Below are positions 1 to 11,000 of a stretch of 64,000 bases of DNA, in pieces. The DNA comes from Pseudomonas fluorescens (GTDB lineage: Bacteria; Pseudomonadota; Gammaproteobacteria; Pseudomonadales; Pseudomonadaceae): assembly GCF_902497775.2 (NCBI RefSeq), contig NZ_OZ024668.1, positions 3,890,326-3,954,325 of the forward strand. Direction: 5' to 3'. Position 1 is the stretch's first letter. Every line of letters begins with the position of its first letter. Position numbers and translations under genes: made by a program. Under the pieces are notes generated by a model. It saw nothing but the letters and a program-made list of their open reading frames with translations, was not told where the DNA came from and did not search any database.

Positions 1-2
1 AC

Positions 3-497
3 CCCGAGTGGCTGCGCAGCCTGTGCATCGTCAACAGCGCCCCGGAGGTCAAGCGCCGCAGCCGCAGCGACTGGATCTGGTGGGCCAAGCGCTGGGCCCT
101 GGCGCGGCTGCTGAGCCTTGAAACCATCGGCAAGGGCCTGGCCGAGCGGCTGTTCCCCAAGCCGCAGCAGGCCGATTTGCGCCGCAAGATGGCCGAGCGC
201 TGGGCCAAGAACGACAAACGCGCGTATCTCGCCAGTTTCGACGCCATTGTCGGCTGGGGCGTGGCGGAACGCCTGGGGCAGATTCGCTGTCCTACGCTGG
301 TCATCAGCGCCGACCAGGATTACACCCCGGTACAACTCAAAGAGCGCTACGTTGCCCTGATTCCACATGCACGGCTGGCGGTAATCGAAGATTCCCGGCA
401 CGCTACGCCCCTGGATCAACCTCACGTATTCAATCAGACGCTGCTGCAGTTCCTGGCGGCGTCCACCACCTCTCAAGGATCATTGAGCCCATGCTGA
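3..497 (+). CDS. alpha/beta hydrolase, 3' part only
   Basis: The frame is open from the window edge, so the N-terminus and the nucleophile elbow lie outside. The visible 164 residues are the cap and C-terminal half of an alpha/beta hydrolase. The stretch [14 protein letters not shown] is the usual strand carrying the acid residue, and [11 protein letters not shown] carries the catalytic histidine near the end. The last 7 bases overlap the start of ppiA, so the two may be co-transcribed. The substrate cannot be told from this fragment; the layout is that of small-molecule esterases and enol-lactonases. Confidence 0.85.
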   Translation, partial: PEWLRSLCIVNSAPEVKRRSRSDWIWWAKRWALARLLSLETIGKGLAERLFPKPQQADLRRKMAERWAKNDKRAYLASFDAIVGWGVAERLGQIRCPTLVISADQDYTPVQLKERYVALIPHARLAVIEDSRHATPLDQPHVFNQTLLQFLAASTTSQGSLSPC

Positions 498-1048
498 AAA
501 AACTCCTGCTCGCCACCTGCTCGGTCGTCTTCGCCACCAGCCTGATGGCTGCCGAAAAAGCGCCTCATGTACTGCTGGATACCAGTTTTGGCCAGATCGA
601 AGTCGAATTGGACCCCGTCAAGGCACCGATCAGCAGCAAGAACTTTCTGCAATATGTGGACAGCGGCTTCTACAACAACACCATCTTCCACCGGGTGATT
701 CCGGGCTTCATGGTCCAGGGCGGTGGTTTCACCGAGCAGATGGTGCAAAAGAACACCAAAGACCCGATCCGCAATGAAGCCAGCAATGGCCTGCATAACA
801 CCCGTGGCACGCTGTCGATGGCCCGCACCTCGAACCCCAACTCGGCCACCAGCCAGTTCTTCATCAACGTCGCCGACAACGCCTTCCTCGACCCGGGCCG
901 TGACGCCGGTTACGCGGTGTTCGCCAAAGTGGTCAAAGGGATGGACGTAGTCGACCAGATCGTCAACTCGCCAACCACGGCCAAGAAAGGCATGCGCGAT
1001 GTGCCGGTCGACCCGGTGTTCATCAAGTCGGCCAAACGTATCGACTGA
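491..1048 (+). CDS. ppiA: periplasmic peptidyl-prolyl cis-trans isomerase A (cyclophilin)
   Basis: The 185-residue protein begins with a Sec signal peptide ([20 protein letters not shown], cleavage probably just before AEKAP) followed by one cyclophilin domain. The motif [13 protein letters not shown] at about residues 66-78 contains the catalytic arginine, and SQFFINV is the second conserved block. Cyclophilins isomerise X-Pro bonds; the signal peptide places this one in the periplasm, where it assists folding of exported proteins. The start has AAGGA about ten bases upstream. Length and domain layout are normal for bacterial PpiA. Confidence 0.93.
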   Translation: MLKKLLLATCSVVFATSLMAAEKAPHVLLDTSFGQIEVELDPVKAPISSKNFLQYVDSGFYNNTIFHRVIPGFMVQGGGFTEQMVQKNTKDPIRNEASNGLHNTRGTLSMARTSNPNSATSQFFINVADNAFLDPGRDAGYAVFAKVVKGMDVVDQIVNSPTTAKKGMRDVPVDPVFIKSAKRID

Positions 1049-1111
1049 CCCCAGGCTTCACAGGGACGTGAACCAGGCCCAAGGGTCTAATGAACAGGAG
1101 TTACCGTTTTC

Positions 1112-2944
<1,833 letters not shown>

Positions 2945-2953
2945 CAGTAACCT

Positions 2954-3006
2954 CATCGCGGGGCAAGCCCGCGCTCCCACAGTGGGAGCGGGCTTGCCCC
3001 GCGATG
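2954..3006. repeat. REP-like palindrome between convergent genes
   Basis: A nearly perfect inverted repeat has arms beginning CATCGCGGGGCAAGCCCGC and meeting at a centre of about two bases. It lies between two converging genes. This is the form of intergenic REP elements common in P. putida-group genomes and could also act as a bidirectional terminator. Confidence 0.85.
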
Positions 3007-3012
3007 ACGCCC

Positions 3013-4137
3013 TCAACCTTGCCGATAAGGCAAAGCCAAACGGGCTTCCCCGGCATACGCCAACACCCCTGCCCGCTCCTGCTCCAGGAATTCCTCCACC
3101 GCCCGGCGCAAGCCCGGGTGCAGCAGGTAATGCCAAGAGCGGGTAATCACCGGTTCAAACCCGCGAATCAACTTGTGCTCACCTTGCGCCCCGGCATCGA
3201 AACGCTGCAGGCCTTCGGCAATCGCCAGGTCCATGCCTTGGTAGAAACAGGTCTCGAAGTGCAGCCGGTCGAATTCGTCCAGGCACCCCCAGTAACGGCC
3301 ATACAGGCTGCCACCACCGACCAGGCTGAAGGCCATGGCGACATCGCGCCCGCCCTGGCGCGCCATCACCACACGAATCGCTTCAGGCATGCGCTCAGCC
3401 AGCAGGCTGAAGAACTCCCGGGTCAGGTAAGGCGCGCGACGGCGTACGGCATAGGTATTGGCATAGCAGGCAAAGACGAAATCCCACTGTGCTTCACTCA
3501 GTTCATCTGCGCGAAACCAACGAAACTCGATGCCCTGCCCCGCCACCTGCTCGCGTTCCTTGCGCATTTGCTTGCGCTTGCGTGAACTCAAGGTGTCGAG
3601 AAAATCCTGAAAATCGCGGTAGCCCTGGTTACGCCAATGAAACTGGCAACCCAGGCGTTCCATCCAGCCATCGCGCTCGCGCATCAGCGCATCAGCGCAC
3701 TCATCGGTGAAATTGATATGAGCGCCGGACATCCCCTGTTCGAACAGCTCATCCGTCAACTGATCCACCAGCTCGGCCGCCGCCTGCGGGTCGCCAAGCA
3801 AGCGCGGGCCGGTCACCGGCGAGAACGGCACGGCGCAGAGCAGCTTGGGGTAGTAGGCAATTCCCGCCCGCTCACAGGCATCGGCCCAGCCGTGGTCGAA
3901 CACGTACTCGCCAAACGAATGGCTCTTCACATACGCCGGCAAGGCCGCGCGCAACTGGCCGGTGCTGTCGGTCAGCAACTGATGCGCGGGGCTCCAGCCG
4001 GTGTGGCGACTGACGCTGCCGCTGTCCTCCAGGCTGGTCAGAAAGGCGTGGCGCAGGAACGGCTGCTCCTGCGGCACCAGGGCATCCCAGGTGGCAGGCG
4101 TGAGTTCGGTAAGGTGTTGCAGGATGAGCTTGGGCAT
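3013..4137 (-). CDS. GNAT/FemAB-like family protein (DUF482 type)
   Basis: The 374-residue protein matches the conserved proteobacterial DUF482 family, which has an acyl-CoA N-acyltransferase (FemAB-like) fold. Visible family features are an N-terminal half with SPVTGPRLLGD, a middle block LSSRKRKQMRKEREQV (about residues 187-202), and a C-terminal acetyltransferase-like region with GRYWGCL and FETCFYQGMDLAI. No signal peptide is present, so it is cytoplasmic. The biochemical role is not established for the family; some members are annotated as peptidoglycan-related without proof. It lies downstream of the porin gene, separated from it by a terminator. Confidence 0.82.
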   Translation of the reverse strand: MPKLILQHLTELTPATWDALVPQEQPFLRHAFLTSLEDSGSVSRHTGWSPAHQLLTDSTGQLRAALPAYVKSHSFGEYVFDHGWADACERAGIAYYPKLLCAVPFSPVTGPRLLGDPQAAAELVDQLTDELFEQGMSGAHINFTDECADALMRERDGWMERLGCQFHWRNQGYRDFQDFLDTLSSRKRKQMRKEREQVAGQGIEFRWFRADELSEAQWDFVFACYANTYAVRRRAPYLTREFFSLLAERMPEAIRVVMARQGGRDVAMAFSLVGGGSLYGRYWGCLDEFDRLHFETCFYQGMDLAIAEGLQRFDAGAQGEHKLIRGFEPVITRSWHYLLHPGLRRAVEEFLEQERAGVLAYAGEARLALPYRQG

Positions 4138-4164
4138 TGGCGCAGTCTGCCTCGTCGCGCAGAC

Positions 4165-4191
4165 GAAAAAAAGCCCCGCGCAAGCGGGGCT
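4165..4191 (-). terminator. rho-independent terminator of the porin gene
   Basis: On the minus strand an 8-bp stem AGCCCCGC / GCGGGGCT with a four-base loop is followed directly by seven T residues. It lies about 30 bases after the stop codon of the porin gene and before the next minus-strand gene. Confidence 0.92.
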
Positions 4192-4221
4192 GAAGATCTA
4201 ACGGATGAGGAGCGGTATTGC

Positions 4222-5535
4222 TTAGAACACGTACTGCGCGCGCATTACGAAACCATCGCCACTGTCGTCACCGGCAGCGTTCTGGGCGTTGTCGACCTTG
4301 GCCTTGACGTAGACGCCGCTGAGCTTGATCGACTCGTTGGCGTACCAGTTCAGACCAACGTTATGCACCTTGCCTTCGACGTCGTCGATATTGGCGAACG
4401 CGCCGTTGTCGTCATCGACGCTCAGGTGGTCATAGCGGTAGAACACTTCCCAGGCACCGATCTGCTTGTTCGAAGGCTTGATGCTGTCAAACTTGCCGAG
4501 CTTGTAGCCACGGGCCTCACCGGTGATGGTATAGGCCAGCTGGCCGTAGTAGCCGTCAGCCTTGATGTCGGAGAACGCGGCGCTGTCGGCTTCGACCTCA
4601 CGCTTGACGTACTCGCCCTGTACCGAGAACGGGCCCATGGCCCATGCCGCTTCCAGGCCCCAGGCCTTGTCGGTGTCGTAGGCACCGGCCGGGGTGTTGT
4701 TCTGGCCACCGAGGGTCAGGCGGTTGCCGTTGCTGCCGGCATCCTGGCCACCGTCGGTGCTGACCCCGCGCATGCCCAGACGGCTGCGGATGCGGCCATC
4801 GAAAGCGGTGTCGGAGAGGTCACGCTGGGCGTAGTTGATCCCGAAGTGCAGGACGTTGCCGGCTTCGTGCATTGGTGCGAACACGCCGCGCAGGTTGAAC
4901 TGCTTGGTGCTGTCGCCGTCCTTGTCCTGGTTGGTGGCGTCCTTGGCGAAGGCACCGACCGAGCCATACAGCGAATCACCGGCGTTACCCGATGCCTGGA
5001 TACCCAGGCCGCCGTTGTGGGCGTTGGTCCAGTCAACCAGATCGTAAGCGGCGGTACGTTCCTGAGCCGTCACCCACTTGGAGCTAGTGGCTTTTTCCAG
5101 ACCGAATTCCGGGTCGAAACGGCCGAACTTGATCGACACCGGCTTGAAGCCGTTGTAGGCCAGCGAGGCTTCGTCGAAGTAACCGTCTTCGGAACGGTTG
5201 TCACCACCGGAGTTGTGCGAGAAGTCGTAGGCGATCTGGTAAGCCCAGTCGGTGTACATCACGCCGCCCAGTTCCAGGTAGGCGCGGCGGAAGTAACCGG
5301 CGTCGGCGGTGTTGCCGTTGTTGGTGTAGAAACCGTCGAAACGGCTGTAGTCAGCCTGGATCCGACCGCCCAGCTTGAAGCTGAATTCTTTGTCGGCGGT
5401 AGCGACCTCGAGGCCACCCTTGGTCTTGACTACGATATCGGCGCCGTCGGTGGTCACGGTACCCGCGAAAGCCTGGGCGGTAACGGCCATGGCCAAGGCG
5501 CTGGCTACGAAACCTGCGAAGTGCTTACGGATCAT
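4222..5535 (-). CDS. phosphate-selective porin (OprO/OprP family)
   Basis: The 437-residue protein has a clear signal peptide (cleavage near [10 protein letters not shown]) and a beta-barrel body of the phosphate-selective porin O and P family: [16 protein letters not shown] near the N-terminus, a [11 protein letters not shown] block, and a terminal FVMRAQYVF ending in phenylalanine as expected for outer-membrane assembly. In P. aeruginosa, OprP and OprO take up phosphate and polyphosphate and are induced by phosphate starvation. Here the ion is inferred from family only. Synteny with an ECF sigma factor and a KASIII gene resembles the PA3279-PA3286 region. Confidence 0.88.
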   Translation of the reverse strand: MIRKHFAGFVASALAMAVTAQAFAGTVTTDGADIVVKTKGGLEVATADKEFSFKLGGRIQADYSRFDGFYTNNGNTADAGYFRRAYLELGGVMYTDWAYQIAYDFSHNSGGDNRSEDGYFDEASLAYNGFKPVSIKFGRFDPEFGLEKATSSKWVTAQERTAAYDLVDWTNAHNGGLGIQASGNAGDSLYGSVGAFAKDATNQDKDGDSTKQFNLRGVFAPMHEAGNVLHFGINYAQRDLSDTAFDGRIRSRLGMRGVSTDGGQDAGSNGNRLTLGGQNNTPAGAYDTDKAWGLEAAWAMGPFSVQGEYVKREVEADSAAFSDIKADGYYGQLAYTITGEARGYKLGKFDSIKPSNKQIGAWEVFYRYDHLSVDDDNGAFANIDDVEGKVHNVGLNWYANESIKLSGVYVKAKVDNAQNAAGDDSGDGFVMRAQYVF

Positions 5536-5733
5536 CGAAGAAGCTCCCCTACTTTATGGTCTTGATAATGTTGGAAAAACACGCGGCTCAGGCCACTTGT
5601 GCTGGGGAGGAATCTTGGCGGGGGTGTATGTCAGATCAGTGGCTATTAGATAAATGTTTTGTTACAGGGGAACTTTTTTACTTCGAAAGGAAATAAGCCG
5701 GAAAGCTCCGTTGCAGAGCCTCCCAAGCCGGAT

Positions 5734-5964
5734 TCAGGAGTTTTTCAGCTCGCGCGCCAGGCGCTCGGCCAGGGCATCGCTTTCGACCACCGGCGCCTCG
5801 GGCAAGGCACGCACCGTTGCCTGGGCCACGCGCATCTGCTTGAGAAAGCGCCGGCAGTGGCGACAGAACAACAGGTGCTGACGCACCATCAGGCGCTCGC
5901 CCAGGGTCAGCTGTTCATCGAGATAGTCGCTGGAGCGGGCGACGAGTTCCTTGCAGCTCAGCAT
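5734..5964 (-). CDS. small zinc-finger (zf-HC2) anti-sigma factor
   Basis: This 76-residue protein carries the zinc anti-sigma motif H30-x3-C34-x2-C37 (QHLLFCRHC) with a further cysteine at position 4. It has no transmembrane segment, so it should be a soluble cytoplasmic anti-sigma factor, of the kind that senses redox state or metals directly. It overlaps the ECF sigma gene upstream by 7 bases, the usual coupling of a sigma/anti-sigma pair. Its partner is therefore almost certainly the sigma factor encoded at 5958-6569. Confidence 0.85.
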   Translation of the reverse strand: MLSCKELVARSSDYLDEQLTLGERLMVRQHLLFCRHCRRFLKQMRVAQATVRALPEAPVVESDALAERLARELKNS

Positions 5965-6569
5965 TGGCCGGTTTCCTCGAAATGTTCCAGGGTGGCAAAG
6001 ACCTTCAGGCGTGCCCGGTGCAGCAGCACGCGAACATTGGAGAGGGAAATCTCAAGAAGATTACAGATCTGCTCCAGTTCCAGGCCTTGGCGCTCGCGCA
6101 GTACCAGCACACTGCGTTGCAGCTGCGACAGGCTCAGCAGGGTGTGCTCCAGGCATTCGCGCATCTGCTCACGGCTGAGCATGGCCTCGGGGGTGTCTTC
6201 ATGCCAGGCCGAAGGCCCTTGCAGCCAGTGCCCGTCAGCGGCGAAGCGCTCGTCACCGACCGTGCCATGAGGGCCGGGCAGGTCATCGAGGAGCACTTCG
6301 CGACGATTCTGCTTGTAGCGGGTCTTGGCCGCGTTGGCGGTAATGGTCAGCAGCCAGGTCTTGAGGCTCGAGCGCTGCTCGAATCCCTTGAGGTTGCGCA
6401 CCACGGCCAGCCAGGCGTCCTGTACCGCTTCGTCGGCATGTCGGCTGCCGACAATCGCGTAGGCCACTGCGCGCATGGCGCCCTGATAGCTGTCGACCAG
6501 TTCCTTGAACGCCTGTTGCTCACCCTTGAGCAGCCGCTCCAGCAAGCGGGCTTGTTGTTCGCCAGTCAT
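5958..6569 (-). CDS. ECF-family RNA polymerase sigma factor
   Basis: The 203-residue protein has a region 2 (about residues 20-90, with ADEAVQDAWLAVVRNL and SSLKTWLLTITANAAKTRYK) and a region 4 helix-turn-helix (about 140-195, LQRSVLVLRERQGLELEQI and SLSNVRVLLHRAR) joined by an acidic linker. These are the hallmarks of extracytoplasmic-function sigma factors. It is translationally coupled to the zf-HC2 anti-sigma gene downstream. Its target promoters are not apparent in the window. In gene order it resembles PA3285 of P. aeruginosa. Confidence 0.9.
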   Translation of the reverse strand: MTGEQQARLLERLLKGEQQAFKELVDSYQGAMRAVAYAIVGSRHADEAVQDAWLAVVRNLKGFEQRSSLKTWLLTITANAAKTRYKQNRREVLLDDLPGPHGTVGDERFAADGHWLQGPSAWHEDTPEAMLSREQMRECLEHTLLSLSQLQRSVLVLRERQGLELEQICNLLEISLSNVRVLLHRARLKVFATLEHFEETGQC

Positions 6570-6636
6570 CGCCTTCCATCCATCGTTCTGCGAGTAGAGT
6601 CCGATTAGGCGGATTTGTTACAGCTAACGCTATCAG

Positions 6637-6666
6637 CGAAGCGCCCCAGCAGCGTGGGACGCTTCG
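6637..6666 (-). terminator. stem-loop between the KASIII and sigma-factor genes
   Basis: An 11-bp stem (CGAAGCGTCCC / GGGGCGCTTCG, one G-T pair) lies just after the KASIII stop codon on the minus strand. There is no T run, so it may stabilise the transcript end or attenuate rather than terminate fully. Confidence 0.45.
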
Positions 6667-6680
6667 TCAGCAGTTGCAGC

Positions 6681-7802
6681 TCAACGCTTGCGCAGGATCA
6701 CGCTACCAATTGAATAGCCGGCGCCGAACGAGCTGAGCACGCCCAGGGCGCCCTGTGGCAGGTCGTCCTGATGCTTGTGCAGGGCGATCACCGAGCCGGC
6801 CGAACTGGTGTTGGCGTAGCTGTCGAGAATCACTGGCGCCTCTTCTTCCAGCGCATCACGGCCGAGCAGTTTCTTGACGATCAGGTGGTTCATGCTCAGG
6901 TTGGCCTGGTGCAGCCAGAAGCGCTTGACGTCGCTGACGTTGAGGTTGCTCTCGGCCAGGTGCTGGCCGATCAGCTCGGCAACCATCGGGCAGACCTCGC
7001 GGAACACCTTGCGGCCTTCCTGGACGAACAGCTTGTCGGGGGCGCCGATGCCCTCTTCGGCTGCGCGATTGAGGAAGCCGAAGTTGTTGCGGATGTTGTT
7101 CGAGAACTGGGTCAGCAGCTTGGTGCTGACAATGTCGAACTGGTGTTTGGAGGTGGCCAGGTCAGCACGCTCCACCAGTACGGCGGTGGCTGCGTCACCA
7201 AAGATGAAATGGCTGTCGCGGTCACGGAAGTTCAGGTGGCCGGTGCAGATTTCCGGGCTGATCACCAGCACCGCGCGGGCTTGGCCCAACTGCACGCTGT
7301 TGCAGGCGGTCTGGATGCCGAAGGTGGCCGAGGAGCAGGCCACGTTCATGTCGAAACCAAAGCCGTTGATGCCCAGGGCCTGTTGCACTTCGATGGCGAT
7401 GGCCGGGTACGGGCGCTGCAGGTTGGAACAGGCAACGATCACCGCATCGACGTCCGCGGCAGTCCGGCCGGCGCGTTGCAGGGCCTGCTCGGCGGCGGCC
7501 ACGGCCATCTGGCAAAGGATCGACGGTTCGTCGTTGGAGCGCTCTGGCAGACGCGGCTTCATGCGCTGCGGATCGAGGATGCCGTCTTTGTCCATGACGA
7601 AGCGGCTTTTGATGCCCGAAGCCTTTTCAATAAAGGCGGCGCTGGACTCGGCCAGGGCCTGGACCTCACCGCGTTCGATGGCGGCGGCGTTGTCGCGGTT
7701 GAACTGCTGCACGTAGGTGTTGAAGGATTCCACCAGCTCTTCGTTGGAAATGCTGTTGGCCGGGGTGTACAGGCCGGTGCCGCTGATGACGACGTTATGC
7801 AC
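6681..7802 (-). CDS. beta-ketoacyl-ACP synthase III
   Basis: A GTG start at 7802 gives 373 residues beginning MHNVVISGTGLYTP. It is preferred to an upstream ATG at 7880 because AGAGGA stands seven bases before it and the family homology starts there. The thiolase-fold catalytic triad is visible: Cys in NVACSSATFG, His in WLHQANLSMN and Asn in SYANTSSAGS. The closest characterised relative I know is PA3286 of P. aeruginosa, a KASIII that condenses medium-chain acyl-CoA (octanoyl-CoA from beta-oxidation) with malonyl-ACP, feeding fatty-acid synthesis. The same role is plausible here; the gene order next to an ECF sigma gene is also the same. Confidence 0.88.
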   Translation of the reverse strand: MHNVVISGTGLYTPANSISNEELVESFNTYVQQFNRDNAAAIERGEVQALAESSAAFIEKASGIKSRFVMDKDGILDPQRMKPRLPERSNDEPSILCQMAVAAAEQALQRAGRTAADVDAVIVACSNLQRPYPAIAIEVQQALGINGFGFDMNVACSSATFGIQTACNSVQLGQARAVLVISPEICTGHLNFRDRDSHFIFGDAATAVLVERADLATSKHQFDIVSTKLLTQFSNNIRNNFGFLNRAAEEGIGAPDKLFVQEGRKVFREVCPMVAELIGQHLAESNLNVSDVKRFWLHQANLSMNHLIVKKLLGRDALEEEAPVILDSYANTSSAGSVIALHKHQDDLPQGALGVLSSFGAGYSIGSVILRKR

Positions 7803-8008
7803 GGTCGTTCCTCTGTTCGGGGCCATTGCCAGCCCGGCAACGGCCTGTTCGGTCGGTTTGAGTTGGCACCAAAGTACCAACTATGACTGACAATGCCCCC
7901 AACTTGCCGGGTCATTGCGCAGTGCTGCATTCGTGAGCCGCGCAGGCCCGGCAGGATAATCCGGGATGCGCGGCGTATATCAGCCAAGTGTGCCACAACT
8001 GCGGGGGT

Positions 8009-11000
8009 TTAGGCTTCCACCTGACTCCACTGCTTGCTCAGTCGTTTGTCGGAAACCGGTACCTTGGTGCCCAACTGCTGGGCGAACAACGACACCCGGT
8101 ATTCCTCCAGCCACCAGCGGTACAACTGCAGTTGCTCGTCGCGCTTGCCTTCCTGGGCGTGCTTGTCGAGACGGGTTTTGTACTGGCTCCAGAGGTTGCC
8201 CAGCTCACCGCTCCAGACCCGGTCCTTCTGCACCTGGGCGCCGAGCTTCTCCAGGCGCAGCTCGATGGCCTTGAGGTAGCGCGGCAGCTCCTTGAGCCAC
8301 AGCCCCGGGGTTTCACGGACAAAGCCCGGGTAGACCAGGTTGCCCAGTTGCTGCTTGATGTCATTGAGGGCCACGGCCTGGGCCAGGTCGATCTTGCCCT
8401 TGAAGCGCTTTTGCAGGCCGTGCCAGAGCTTGAGGACTTCCAGGGTCAGACGCGCCAGGCGTTCGGCGTGCTCGGCCCAGCTACCGCGCTTGCGCTCGGC
8501 CAGCGAAGCCAGGCCGGCGCCATCGCGTGGCAGCGTGGCCTCACCTTCGAGGATGCAGCTGTCGAGGCTGGCCAGCAGAATGTCTTCGACCAACGCCTCG
8601 ACCCGGCCCAGCTCACGGTACAGCAGGCCCAGCTCGGTCAGCCCCGGCAGCTTGCCGCGCAGGAACTTGGCCGGCTCCGCCAGCTGCTGCAGCAATAGCC
8701 GCTGCAAGGCACGGCGGTGCTGGAACTCGGCTTCGGCCTGGGTCGAGAATCGTCCTTCCTTGACCGTGCCGTTTTCTTCCACCAGCGCCGGATACACCGT
8801 CATCGACAGTCCGGCAAACTTCTGCTGCGCGGTCTCGGCCACCGGGGTGAAGGCCTTGGCCTGCACCGGTTGCTGGCTTTGCGCGGTCTGCGGTACCGCC
8901 AGCGCGGCCTGGCTGGCAGCGGCAAAGCGCGCTGTCAGCTCGGCCAGATCGCGGCCTTCGCCGAGGAACTTGCCCTGGCCGTCGACCACTTCCAGGTTCA
9001 TCTTCAGGTGGCTGTCGACCTGCGCGGCGGCTTCGGCCCAGGCTTCGTCGCTGACCCGCGCACCGGTCATGCGCAGCAGCTCGCGGCCCAGCGCCTGGGG
9101 CAACGAACCTTCGGCAAAAACCATGCGCTGCAGCGCGGCCTTGACGAAATCCGGCACCGGCACGAAGTTCTTGCGCAAGGCCTTGGGCAGGTTGCGCACC
9201 AGGGCAATGCACTTGGCTTCCAGCAGCCCCGGCACCAGCCACTCCAGGCGCTCGCCCGGCAGGCTCGGCAGCAGTGGCGCCGGCACCCGTACGGTGACGC
9301 CATCGCGCGGATGGTTGGGTTCGAAGTGGTAGCTCAGGGCCAGGCTCAAATCGCCCAGGCGCAGGGTGTCCGGGTACTGCGCGGCGGTGACTTCACTGGC
9401 CTCGCGGGCCAGCACGTCTTCCTCGCGCATGATCAGCAACTGCGGGTCTTTCTGGCTGTTGACCCGGTACCAGCTGTCGAAGGTCGCGGTCTGGTGAATC
9501 TCGGCCGGCAGGCGCGCCTCATAGAAGCCGTACAGGGTTTCTTCATCGGCGAGGATATCGCGCCGACGGGCCTTGGCCTCCAGTTCGTCGAGCTGCTCCA
9601 GCAAGCGCCGGTTGGCGGTCAGGCATTTGGCTTTGGACTGGATCTCGCCACCGACCAGAGCCTCGCGGATAAACAGCTCGCGGGACATCACCGGATCGAC
9701 CGGGCCGTAATGCACCGGCCGCCGGCCGACCACGATCAGGCCATAGAGGGTGACCTGTTCGAAGGCCACCACCTGGCCGCGCTTCTTCTCCCAGTGCGGT
9801 TCGAAGTGGTTTTTCTTGATCAGGTGTCCAGCCAGCGGTTCGATCCAGTCCGAATCGATCTTGGCCACCATGCGCGCATAGAGCTTGGTGGTTTCCACCA
9901 GTTCGGCGGTCATCAGCCACTGCGGACGCTTCTTACCCAGGCCGGACGACGGATGCACCCAGAAGCGCCGTTGCCGGGCACCGAGGTAATCACCGTCTTC
10001 GGTCTTCTGGCCGATCTGGCTGAGCAGGCCGGAGAGGATCGCCTTGTGCAGGCGCGGGTAGTCGGCAGGTTCCTTGTTGATGCTCAACTGCAGGTCGCGG
10101 CAGATCAGGCTCAACTGCCGGTGAGCATCGCGCCATTCGCGCAGGCGCAGGTAGTTGAGGAAGTTCTTCCGGCACCAGTTGCGCAGCGGGCTGGCAGTCA
10201 GGGCCTGGCGTTGTTCTTCAAAGCCGCGCCACAGGTTGACCAGCGCGGCGAAGTCGGAGTCGGCGTCCTTCCATTGGGCATGGGCCTGGTCCGCCGCTTG
10301 CTGGCGCTCCGGCGGGCGCTCGCGCGGGTCCTGCACCGACAGCGCACTGGCGACGATCAGCAGCTCGTTGAGGCTGCCCTGCTTGGCGCCTTCGAGCAGC
10401 ATGCGACCCAGCCGCGGGTCGACCGGCAGGCGTGCCAACTGGCGGCCCAGGGGCGTCAGCTGGTTCTCGCGGTTGACCGCCGAGAGCTCCTGCAACAGGT
10501 TGAAGCCGTCGCTGATGGCCTTGCCATCCGGCGGCTCGATGAACGGGAACGCGTCGATCTCGCCCAGGCGCAGGTGGAGCATCTGCAGGATGACCGCAGC
10601 AAGGTTGGTCCGCAGGATTTCCGGGTCGGTAAAGGCCGGCCGTGAATTGAAATCCTCTTCACTGTACAGGCGCACGCAGATGCCCGGCTCGACCCGCCCG
10701 CAACGGCCCTTGCGCTGGTTGGCACTGGCCTGGGACACCGCTTCGATCGGCAGGCGCTGAACCTTGGCCCGGTAGCTGTAGCGGCTGATGCGCGCGGTGC
10801 CGCTGTCGATCACATAACGGATGCCCGGCACTGTCAGCGAGGTTTCCGCGACGTTGGTGGCCAGCACCACGCGCCGGCCCGGATGGGACTGGAAGATCTT
10901 CTGCTGCTCGGCCGGCGACAGGCGCGCGTACAACGGCAGGATTTCGGTATGGCGCACCTGCGCCTTGCGCAGCATCTCGGCGGCGTCGCGGATTTCGCGC

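Noticed and set aside
2954..3006. Insertion-sequence end or attachment site
   Set aside because: There is no transposase or integrase gene nearby and no flanking direct repeat; it is a REP-type palindrome.
3637..5565. 642-codon plus-strand frame across the GNAT/DUF482 and porin genes
   Set aside because: It is antisense to two well supported genes and has no recognisable family or ribosome site.
5651..5667. Possible PhoB box (CTGTAACAAAACATTTA on the minus strand) before the OprO/P-type porin
   Set aside because: The first half resembles CTGTCAT-type repeats, but the second half matches only about four of seven positions, so I do not call it. Footprinting or a matrix scan could settle it.
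8717..10645. 642-codon plus-strand frame inside hrpA
   Set aside because: It is a shadow frame of the helicase gene; the helicase motifs are all on the other strand.
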